Shown: piece after piece, positions 23,652 through 28,734 of the stretch | Position numbering within the stretch: position 1 is the stretch's first letter | Layout of the letters: the number at the start of each line of letters is the position of its first letter | Origin: CAYQTL01 sp964420405 | GTDB lineage: Bacteria; Acidobacteriota; Thermoanaerobaculia; Thermoanaerobaculales; Sulfomarinibacteraceae | DNA length: 28,734 nucleotides | Assembly (NCBI GenBank): GCA_964420405.1 | Contig: CAYQTL010000065.1 | Coordinates: forward strand, 1 to 28,734 | Reading direction: 5' to 3' | The notes under the pieces: model-generated | Database searches by the model: none | What the model was told of the DNA's origin: nothing | What the model saw: the letters and a program-made list of their open reading frames with translations, nothing else | Program-made: the position numbers and the translations under genes

Positions 23652-24010
23652 TGCGCCTCGAGATCCAGGTAGAGCCGCAGAGCCGCCCTCAGCTCCGACC
23701 GAAGCGCTTCGTCCTCGAGGCCTCCGATCCGATCGCCCAGGCGGCGGCTCGACACCGTCCGCACCTGGTGCGCCATCGCGATCGACTCGTTCGCCTGACC
23801 GGCGACGCCGGCCGGCAGCAGCACCTCGGTCGGGTACACCCGGCGCCCCGGCCGGCGTGTCGTCAGCGGCACCACCGCAGCGATCGGCAGCGTGCGGTTC
23901 ACGGTCTCGCGAGACACCACCAGGACCGGCCGCGTGCCGGCCTGCTCGGAACCGACCACCGGATCGAGCACCGCGCGATACAGACCCCACTGGGCCGCGG
24001 AGTCAGCCAT
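23645..24010 (-). CDS. MazF/PemK-family toxin (mRNA interferase)
   Basis: A 121-aa protein with the MazF-type fold. It shows GLYRAVLDPVVGSEQAGTRPVLVVSRE, the conserved G-(S/T)-EQ-x-G-x-RPVLVVS block of the beta-barrel, then PIAAVVPLTTRR and ANESIAMAHQVRTVSSRRLGDRIGGL. Such toxins cleave mRNA at short motifs. Its ATG at 24010 overlaps the antitoxin gene by 8 bp, and the antitoxin comes first, as usual. The stop codon TAG and the bases after it belong to a palindromic repeat (CACCCGTAGCGCC), so the original 3' end may have been changed by repeat insertion, though the length is still normal. Confidence 0.92.
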   Translation of the reverse strand: MADSAAQWGLYRAVLDPVVGSEQAGTRPVLVVSRETVNRTLPIAAVVPLTTRRPGRRVYPTEVLLPAGVAGQANESIAMAHQVRTVSSRRLGDRIGGLEDEALRSELRAALRLYLDLEAHP

Positions 24011-24275
24011 CGTCGCCGCTCTCGACGTCGCGATCCGCGTGCTCGAAATCCCGATCGACCTCGCCGATGTCCGCGAGGAAGAGGGGATCCCGCGCCGCGT
24101 CTCCCAGGGCCTCGGCGAGCCGCCGCTCCCGCTCCTGCCGCACCGCCTCCTCGAGCGCCCGCTCGACGAACGCGCTGTAGGACGGAGCCGCGCCGTCCGA
24201 CACCACCGACCGTACCCGCTCCACGAGGTCGGCCGGCAGCGAGTAGGTCACCTTGACCGTCGATGCGTCTCCCAT
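24003..24275 (-). CDS. Ribbon-helix-helix antitoxin
   Basis: A 90-aa protein. The N-terminus VKVTYSLPADLVERVRSVVSDG, followed by SYSAFVERALEEAVRQER, is a typical ribbon-helix-helix DNA-binding domain (strand then two helices, residues about 5-50). The acidic C-terminus (DIGEVDRDFEHADRDVESGDDG) fits a disordered toxin-neutralising tail. It overlaps the MazF-like gene. The start at 24275 has GAGGTGG upstream. A dyad over the promoter -10 (24294-24306) should be its binding site, giving autoregulation of the pair. Confidence 0.88.
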   Translation of the reverse strand: MGDASTVKVTYSLPADLVERVRSVVSDGAAPSYSAFVERALEEAVRQERERRLAEALGDAARDPLFLADIGEVDRDFEHADRDVESGDDG

Positions 24276-24290
24276 CTCGCCACCTCGCTG

Positions 24291-24310
24291 GATGTACGAA
24301 TCATACCATC
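24291..24310 (-). promoter_or_regulatory. Toxin-antitoxin promoter with overlapping operator dyad
   Basis: The minus strand has TGGTATGAT (24308-24300), an extended -10 element. GTACGAATCATAC (24294-24306) is a near-perfect dyad (5 of 6 pairs) covering that -10, with GAT/ATC flanks continuing the symmetry with one base offset. Its position fits repression by the ribbon-helix-helix antitoxin encoded 15 bp downstream. Confidence 0.6.
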
Positions 24311-24385
24311 ATTGCGGCAGTATCGAGCTTCCCGCCGACCACGACGCCTGCGTTCCGGCTGCACTCCTCGCCCACAGGACGACCC

Positions 24386-24460
24386 GTAGCGCCAATCTCC
24401 AGGTCGGCATGCGCGCGACTGGGCGATCGCACGAGATGCCGAGCTGGAGCTCGGCGCTAC
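24386..24460. repeat. Palindromic repeat unit next to truncated HNH gene
   Basis: GTAGCGCCAATCTCCAGGTCGGC (first stem decayed) and GCCGAGCTGGAGCTCGGC plus GCTAC (second stem perfect) flank a 27-bp centre. The unit ends 40 bp before the first residue that matches the HNH family. Confidence 0.85.
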
Positions 24461-24499
24461 GAGCGATCTCCACCGGAGCGCGAGCGTCTCGCTGGCATC

Positions 24500-24907
24500 C
24501 GCTGGCCGCCACGCGACCCCGCCTTCCGCGACACCATCCTCCGGATCTACGAGGACCGCTGCGCCGTGTGCGGCTTCCACGCCAGGCTGGGCGACAGCGT
24601 CCTCGGTATCGAGGCCGCGCACCTGCGCTGGCACGCCGCCGGCGGCTCCGACACCGAGGACAACGGCCTCGCCCTGTGCGCCCTCCACCACAAAGCGCTG
24701 GACCGCGGCGCCATCGGCCTCGCCGACGACCGCCGCGTGCTCGTCTCCCAGCACCTCCGCTCGGATGCCGGCTCCGTCGAGCTGCTGGTCCGCTTCAACG
24801 GCCGCACGCTCGCCGGTCCGCAGCCGGGGTGTCCGCCGCCCGCCGTCCCCAACATCACCTGGCACCGCCGTGAGGTCTTCCGCGAGCCGGCCCGGGCGTA
24901 CGACTGA
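24500..24907 (+). pseudogene. HNH endonuclease, C-terminal part only (phosphorothioate-DNA restriction type)
   Basis: About 135 residues from RWPPRDPAFRDTILRIYEDR to the stop match the C-terminal HNH domain of the ScoMcrA/SprMcrA-type enzymes that cut phosphorothioate-modified DNA. Motifs: CAVCGF, EAAHLRWHAAGG, NGLALCALHHKALDRGAI and ITWHRREVF near the end. The full enzymes are around 300 aa, with an N-terminal sulfur-binding domain; that half is absent, and the frame upstream reads into repeat DNA. Without a start codon and ribosome-binding site near 24500, it is most likely a truncated gene. The nuclease motifs look intact, so expression from an upstream frame start (24263) cannot be excluded. 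Confidence 0.72.
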
Positions 24908-24960
24908 GCAGGCCTCGGTCGCGACCGGACTTCCGCAACGACGCGTCGAGGCGTCGATTC

Positions 24961-24994
24961 TCTGAGGATCAGCAACTCTGTTACTCTGAGGATC
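24961..24994 (+). promoter_or_regulatory. Direct repeats, candidate AbrB-type operator
   Basis: TCTGAGGATC occurs at 24961-24970 and 24985-24994, 24 bp apart. Between them is TGTTACTCT, an extended -10-like sequence. The second copy ends 13 bp before the AbrB-family start codon. The layout fits autoregulation by the antitoxin. Confidence 0.5.
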
Positions 24995-25007
24995 GGGAGA
25001 GCGAGCG

Positions 25008-25310
25008 ATGACCACACGCACCACCAAGATCGGCAAGCGAGGCGCCGTCATCGTGCCGGCCGACCTCCGGCGGGAGTACGGCCTCGACGAGGGTAGCCTC
25101 GTCATCGTGGAACGCCGGGCGGACGGGCTCCTGCTCCGGCCCGCCGAGGCGGTCCCGGTCGAGATCTACCCTGCCGAGCGCCGCGCCGAGTTCCTGCTGA
25201 CCAACGCCACCGACGCCGAGGACTACCGATCCGCTGTCGCCGAGGTCCGCAAGCTGGGTTACGACCCATCGGAGATTCCTCACACGCCACCCTCCGATGC
25301 CAGTGGCTAG
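25008..25310 (+). CDS. SpoVT/AbrB-like antitoxin
   Basis: A 100-aa protein whose first 45 residues (TTKIGKRGAVIVPADLRREYGLDEGSLVIVERR) form a swapped-hairpin AbrB DNA-binding domain, with the KRGAVIVPADLR signature. The remainder (AEFLLTNATDAEDYRSAVAEVRKLGYDPSEIP) is the toxin-binding tail often seen in AbrB/PIN systems. ATG 25008 has GGGAG 8 bp upstream. The PIN-domain gene follows after 3 bp, so the two form an operon. The direct repeats just upstream are its likely binding sites. Confidence 0.88.
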   Translation: MTTRTTKIGKRGAVIVPADLRREYGLDEGSLVIVERRADGLLLRPAEAVPVEIYPAERRAEFLLTNATDAEDYRSAVAEVRKLGYDPSEIPHTPPSDASG

Positions 25311-25313
25311 CTG

Positions 25314-25709
25314 GTGGAACGGGCCTTCCTCGACGCGAACGTCCTGTTCTCGGCCGCGTATCGTCCCCGGGCAGGGCTGCTCGGACTCTGGCGCCTCGCG
25401 GCGACCACCCTCGTGACCTCTGAGTACGCAGCCAACGAAGCGCTCCGCAACCTCGACGGGCCTCCTCAGCGTGCGCGGCTCGTTCGGCTGCTGGCGGACG
25501 TCGAGGTCGTTGTCATTCACCCCTCACGGCTCGAGGAGGCCGCCACGCTGCCGGAAAAGGACCGCCCGATTCTCGAAGCTGCGATCGCAGCTCGTTGTGA
25601 CGTGCTGATCACCGGTGACCACCGCCACTTCGGCCACCTCTTCGGTGCCACGGTCTGCGGCGTCCAGGTCGTCACACCCTCCCAGTTCCTCGAACGACAC
25701 CAGCCTTGA
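25314..25709 (+). CDS. PIN-domain ribonuclease toxin (VapC-like)
   Basis: A 131-aa PIN-domain protein. The acidic active-site residues are visible: D7 in AFLDANVLFSAA, E42 in ANEALRNL, D83 in EKDRPILEAA and D102 in LITGDHRHFG. The KDxxIL and ITGDxxHF blocks are typical of the PIN_3 group. Such toxins cleave RNA, often tRNA or rRNA, and are held inactive by the partner antitoxin. The start is a GTG at 25314, 3 bp after the AbrB gene, without a clear ribosome-binding site of its own; translation is probably coupled. Full length for the family. Confidence 0.88.
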   Translation: MERAFLDANVLFSAAYRPRAGLLGLWRLAATTLVTSEYAANEALRNLDGPPQRARLVRLLADVEVVVIHPSRLEEAATLPEKDRPILEAAIAARCDVLITGDHRHFGHLFGATVCGVQVVTPSQFLERHQP

Positions 25710-26053
25710 ACCGGTGAGCCCCGAGTCGCGCTCGCCAAAGCCGACCCGGCCGTGGGCAGTCCGCATCCCGACCAGTGACGACCTCCTATCGGCCGTCGCC
25801 TCCACCCGATTGGGGCACGACTCGACCTCGCGATCCGCCAGACGGGCGAGCACTCCCGGCAACACACTGGCGCTCGCGCGGACAGGCTGTGGCCCTCCCC
25901 CCCACGCAGGCCCTGCCCGGCAGCCGGACGCGTGCCCACCGCCTTCGTCAGAGTGTTGGCCCAGGCACCCATCCTACCTGGCGCCTCGCCGGCCCTCTGT
26001 TGGCCAACCTCGTCAGAGTGTTGGCCCAGTCATCTGCTCGTGCTCGTGAGGGC
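25710..26053. other. Gene-free interval with insertion-end-like direct repeats
   Basis: The 19-bp sequence CGTCAGAGTGTTGGCCCAG occurs at 25946-25964 and 26011-26029. A third, partial copy (TCTGTTGGCCAAC, 25997-26009) lies between them. No transposase is seen. The rest of the interval has no gene; minus-strand frames here are shadows of the PIN gene and its extension. Confidence 0.45.
25946..26029. repeat. 19-bp direct repeat pair plus half copy
   Basis: Two perfect copies of CGTCAGAGTGTTGGCCCAG start 65 bp apart, with GTTGGCCAAC in between. The multiple-repeat layout resembles transposase-binding ends of insertion sequences; no terminal inverted partner is present in the window. Confidence 0.6.
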
Positions 26054-27400
26054 TCACCCTCCCTCCTTATCCCTCAACCCGCCCCGAAACGGCGGGTTCC
26101 ATCCTTGCTTCCGATCCTCGAGATCCGGCGCCGGACGCCCCCAGATGTAACTCGGCGCTACGGGTGGCCCACCGTCCTCGGTGGGCTTGAAAAACACTGT
26201 GAGCATTCGTTGGAGCATGTTCATGTTGGGGAGAATTCCGTGGAAGCCGCCGAGGGGGGTCAGCAGGCGGTCCTGCAGCTCCCAGGCGCCGTAGTCCGAA
26301 GGCGTCACGCAGACGAGGCTGGAGCGGTCGAGGAACGGCGGGATGGCGCCGTGGTACGGGACGGTGCCGTCGCCGGTGAGGGTCGGATCGGCCGGCCGGT
26401 TCTTCGGCTTGCGGCGGAGGTCGCCCCACTGGTTCTTGCGGTTGTCGTCGGTGAGCTTGTAGCGCAGCTCGCCGTCCTGGATCGTGGCCGACAGCTGCAC
26501 GTAGGTGGCGCTGTCGACGCCGACCACGCACAGCCAGCGCTCGGGGTCGAAGCCGATCGCTTCGAGGTCCAGCTCGTGCACCGCCTTGCGGAGGTAGTTC
26601 TCGGCAGACCCGAGCAGCCGCCGGAACAGGCTGCGGGCCGAGACCTCGTTCACAGCCGTCTCGGCGATGAAGCGCTCGAGCGTCCGCTCGACGCTGGGCT
26701 GCCAGGCGCGCGGGTCGAAGAAGGTGGTCGGATACCCGTCGGGGGCGTCCAGCGCGTCGGCGAAGGACGGCAGCAGGTGATACAGCGCCGGCGTGAGGCG
26801 GGCCGCATGCCGGTCGCGGGCCTTCGGCGGGTCGACGTCGAGCACCCCGAGGCCGGTGGTGATCTTCAGCACCGCCTCGTAGGAGCCCTGGAACGGCGTC
26901 GCCAGGGTCGCCACCCGGTTGACCTTCTCCACCCGCGACCGGCCGCCCGCCAGGTAGCCCGCGATCACCAGCCCGCCCATCGAGTGGCCGACGAGGTTGA
27001 CCCGCCCGGAGTAGCCGGCGGCGCGGTAGTGCTTCTGCAGCTTCGTGCGGTCGATGACCTCGTCGACGAAGTGCCCGAGGCCGTCCGCCAGCTGCGACAG
27101 GGGCTTGCGCCAGTCGTAGGCGAACGGGTAGACGGGCACTCCCTCGTGCTCCCCGGCGCCGTCCGGGCTCAGCTCGGCGCGCAGCTCCTCGATCAGCTCC
27201 CGGTAGGCGACCTCGAAGACCTGGTCCGGCCGCACCACCTTCGGCTCGTAGGCCTCGTAGCGCAGGTCGTTGGGGTGCAGGACGACGCTGTCGTACCGGC
27301 GGCGCAGGACGGACCACACGATCTCGGGCGGCAGGCGGTACTCGTCCCGCAGGTAGGTGGCGGTGATGCCGGGCAGCAGGATGACGGGATCAGCGAGCAT
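26054..27400 (-). CDS. LCAT-like alpha/beta hydrolase (lipase/acyltransferase fold)
   Basis: A 448-aa alpha/beta hydrolase of the lecithin:cholesterol acyltransferase type. DPVILLPGITATYLRDE forms the oxyanion region, and YPFAYDWRKPLSQLADGLGHFVDEV is the LCAT-typical stretch. The nucleophile elbow is GHSMGG with S140; TGDGTVP holds the likely catalytic Asp and GGFHGILPN a histidine. There is no signal peptide. ATG 27400 is preferred over the GTG at 27406, since AAGGAGG lies just upstream and overlaps that GTG. The last about 35 residues after TEDGG are translated from a palindromic repeat (APSYIWGRP) and flanking DNA, so the natural C-terminus was probably replaced. It is the last gene of the right-hand operon, 75 bp after the TIGR02594-like gene. 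Substrate unknown; likely a phospholipid or other ester. Confidence 0.82.
   Translation of the reverse strand: MLADPVILLPGITATYLRDEYRLPPEIVWSVLRRRYDSVVLHPNDLRYEAYEPKVVRPDQVFEVAYRELIEELRAELSPDGAGEHEGVPVYPFAYDWRKPLSQLADGLGHFVDEVIDRTKLQKHYRAAGYSGRVNLVGHSMGGLVIAGYLAGGRSRVEKVNRVATLATPFQGSYEAVLKITTGLGVLDVDPPKARDRHAARLTPALYHLLPSFADALDAPDGYPTTFFDPRAWQPSVERTLERFIAETAVNEVSARSLFRRLLGSAENYLRKAVHELDLEAIGFDPERWLCVVGVDSATYVQLSATIQDGELRYKLTDDNRKNQWGDLRRKPKNRPADPTLTGDGTVPYHGAIPPFLDRSSLVCVTPSDYGAWELQDRLLTPLGGFHGILPNMNMLQRMLTVFFKPTEDGGPPVAPSYIWGRPAPDLEDRKQGWNPPFRGGLRDKEGG
26145..26164. repeat. Partial palindromic repeat within the hydrolase 3' end
   Basis: ATGTAACTCGGCGCTACGGG retains the CTCGGCGCTACGGG end found at 23391-23412 and 23629-23651; its hairpin partner is mutated. 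On the minus strand it is read as VAPSY within the hydrolase gene. Confidence 0.65.
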
Positions 27401-27475
27401 GGGCACCTCCTTCGTGGCTCCAGCGGGTCGCAGGGCCCGTCGCCGGCCGCGAGCGGGTGCCGTCCGGGGGCATGG

Positions 27476-27946
27476 CTACCCCTGCACCCCCGACAGCCGC
27501 CGCATGCCCAGGATGCGGCTCTTGGCGTAGCGCTCCACGCTCACCGAGTCGTTCTGGTTGCCGCCCAGGACGAGGACCTTGGTGCCCTCGGTGCCGGCGA
27601 AGAAGCCGACGTGCCCGGGGGCGTCGATGACGTCCGGCCCGGGCTGGCCGGCGCCTCCCCGCGTCATCACGACGACGTCGAAGCCCACCTCGGCCTCGTC
27701 CGGATCGACGGGCCGGCCGACCAGCAGCCAGCTGCGGGCCCGCAGGCTCTTGGACCGCGGCAGCCGCAGCAGCCAGGCGATGTAGTTGGTGAACGCCGAG
27801 CACCACGGCACCACGTCGTCCTCGGGCCACTCCTGGTCGAGCCGCAGCATCGCCAGGATCTGCGGGTTGGCGCTGCTGCCGCTGACCTCGCGGATGCCGA
27901 CGAACCGCAGGGCCAGGTCGTACGGTGTGACGCTCACTCCCTGCAT
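27476..27946 (-). CDS. TIGR02594-like NlpC/P60 or CHAP-type peptidase
   Basis: A 156-aa protein with a TIGR02594-like pattern: ALRFVGIREVSGSSANPQILAML, then the cysteine site VPWCSAFTNYIAWLL (nucleophile C49), then DVVVMTRGG...GHVGFFAGTEG with the catalytic histidine, and VLVLGGNQNDSVSVERY. Proteins of this kind are predicted peptidoglycan amidohydrolases, common in phage tails and in secreted effectors. There is no signal peptide, so export would need a phage-like or dedicated route. ATG 27946 follows the 80-aa gene by 9 bp. It stands in one operon with the LCAT-like hydrolase, giving a peptidoglycan- and a lipid-directed enzyme side by side. Confidence 0.8.
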   Translation of the reverse strand: MQGVSVTPYDLALRFVGIREVSGSSANPQILAMLRLDQEWPEDDVVPWCSAFTNYIAWLLRLPRSKSLRARSWLLVGRPVDPDEAEVGFDVVVMTRGGAGQPGPDVIDAPGHVGFFAGTEGTKVLVLGGNQNDSVSVERYAKSRILGMRRLSGVQG

Positions 27947-27955
27947 GGCCTCACC

Positions 27956-28198
27956 TCACTCCGGGGCGTGCTCGCCAAGATGGACGCGGGTGGCGAGCTG
28001 GACCGTGGTCGTCGACTGCTGGTCCTCCCCGCCGAGGACCACCCCGATCCAACCCGAGTCGCGCACGGCGGTCTTGTGGAAGGTGACGCCGACGTCGACG
28101 ACACCCTCGAACCCCTGCTTCTCGAGCTGGCGGACCTGTCGCAGCGTGTCCGAGAAGACGGTCGCGACCGAGACGGCCGGCAGCCTGGTCTTAGCCAT
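27956..28198 (-). CDS. Small protein of unknown function
   Basis: An 80-aa protein, no signal peptide. The first half is helical (VATVFSDTLRQVRQLEKQGFEG); the second half alternates as strands (VVDVGVTFHKTAVRDSGWIGVVLGG and TTTVQLATRVHL). ATG 28198 overlaps the upstream gene by 8 bp, and GGGGAG lies 6 bp before it. I do not recognise the family. Tight coupling on both sides shows it is part of the right-hand operon. Confidence 0.68.
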   Translation of the reverse strand: MAKTRLPAVSVATVFSDTLRQVRQLEKQGFEGVVDVGVTFHKTAVRDSGWIGVVLGGEDQQSTTTVQLATRVHLGEHAPE

Positions 28199-28484
28199 CG
28201 CCCGGCTCCCCCGCCACCTCGATGCCGAGGTCCGGCAGCACCCTGCCCTTGAGACGCAGCGGCATCCCGCCTTCCCGCACCTGCAGCCGGTCGCCGGTCA
28301 GCTCGCACCCCAGCATCAGCTCGAACTCGACCGGCCCCGCGATCAGCGCCCGCGCGTCCTCCTTCGCCAGGCCAGCCGAGTCGCGGCTGACGCGGCTGAA
28401 GGTCTTCTGCAGGGCGATCAGGAGCTGGTCGACAGAGGGCTGGGGCCCGGCCGCCGGCGCCGCGTCCTTGACGTCGTCGCTCAT
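28191..28484 (-). CDS. Small protein of unknown function
   Basis: A 97-aa protein, no signal peptide. A flexible alanine/proline start is followed by helix VDQLLIALQKTFSRVSRDSA, then by strands VEFELMLGCELTGDRLQVREGG and MPLRLKGRVLPDLGIEV. The helix plus VEFEL pattern is faintly like small partner proteins found next to predicted secreted or trypsin-associated genes, but I cannot name a family. ATG 28484 overlaps the stop of the partial upstream gene (ATGA), and its end overlaps the 80-aa gene. Operon member. Confidence 0.7.
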   Translation of the reverse strand: MSDDVKDAAPAAGPQPSVDQLLIALQKTFSRVSRDSAGLAKEDARALIAGPVEFELMLGCELTGDRLQVREGGMPLRLKGRVLPDLGIEVAGEPGDG

Positions 28485-28734
28485 GGTGTCGCCTCGGCGG
28501 CCACGCCGAGCGTGTCGATCGCCGTCGTCAGACCGGCCGCGTCGGTGGGCGTCACGTCGAGCGTCGCGAGGTACTCCTCGAGGGTGACCACCCGGTCGTT
28601 GTTGGTCACGGCGTACTGGGCCCGGGCCTGCAGCACGCTTTCGGACGACGACTCCGACATGAAGCCGAAGGACCCGGAGGCCTGGATCGGGCCGACGCCG
28701 AGGCCGAGGCTCGCCCCGCTCTCGGTCCGCTTGA
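28481..28734 (-). CDS. 3' end of an unknown gene, cut by the window edge
   Basis: The last 83 residues of a minus-strand gene running off the right edge. Visible: GASLGLGVGPIQASGSFGFM, then SESSSESVLQARAQYAVTNNDR and VVTLEEYLATLDVTPTDAAGLT. The glycine/serine stretch followed by beta-like strands resembles the end of DUF2589-type proteins only weakly. It ends in TGA overlapping the next start codon (ATGA), so it leads the downstream genes in one operon. Family and function unknown. Confidence 0.7.
   Translation of the reverse strand, partial: KRTESGASLGLGVGPIQASGSFGFMSESSSESVLQARAQYAVTNNDRVVTLEEYLATLDVTPTDAAGLTTAIDTLGVAAEATP

Noticed and set aside
25524..25865. Minus-strand 113-codon frame over the PIN gene
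   Set aside because: It is the exact antisense of the PIN catalytic region, and its start lies in non-coding DNA without a ribosome-binding site.
1..28734. tRNA, rRNA or tmRNA genes
   Set aside because: No segment showed the conserved loops or arms of these RNAs on reading both strands; a covariance search would be decisive.

Overview
The window is GC-rich DNA (roughly 70% by eye). It carries many interspersed palindromic repeats and one 100-base run of N. Codon use, the FG-GAP and 'DGFESG'-tailed secreted proteins, the NtrC/NtrB pair and the repeat style resemble environmental Acidobacteriota (Thermoanaerobaculia-like) genome bins. That placement is inference only; there is no rRNA, tRNA or other marker gene here. 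No prophage or CRISPR array is visible.

Left part (1-12,800): a DUF1846 protein, a secreted M1-like metallopeptidase, and a five-gene minus-strand operon encoding a complete YbhGFSR/TolC-type tripartite exporter. The order is tolC-like, HlyD-like, double ATPase, permease, permease, with genes overlapping or abutting (-7 to +1 bp). A HEAT-repeat-like protein faces it on the plus strand, followed by a convergent DMT/EamA transporter.

Middle (12,786-19,661): a histidine kinase and sigma54-dependent response regulator operon is divergent from a small secreted DUF4168-like gene. That small gene has a near-consensus sigma54 promoter, an upstream inverted repeat and a clean intrinsic terminator, so the three genes look like one self-contained regulatory unit. 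Next comes a decayed stretch: an rtcA N-terminus translationally coupled to a TetR gene, and an aminoglycoside-phosphotransferase-like C-terminus broken by an in-frame 18-bp tandem duplication. The TetR gene is divergent from a SAM-methyltransferase gene, with a palindromic operator between them. A secreted carbohydrate-binding-like protein follows.

Right part (19,662-28,734): repeat-rich accessory DNA. It holds two small ORFs behind a structured leader, a secreted FG-GAP protein, a MazF toxin with its ribbon-helix-helix antitoxin, and a 5'-truncated HNH gene resembling the C-terminus of phosphorothioate-DNA restriction enzymes. It also holds an AbrB/PIN toxin-antitoxin pair and a compact minus-strand operon running off the right edge (unknown partial gene, two small unknowns, a TIGR02594-like peptidase, an LCAT-like hydrolase).

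The thread through the window is a family of short palindromes built from GTAGCGCC plus a stem with a TCC/GGA loop. The stems vary by paired changes, and copies cluster at gene 3' ends. One copy supplies the mazF stop codon, one is read through into the tail of the lipase-like gene, and one lies just upstream of the truncated HNH gene. The assembly gap also falls inside a copy.
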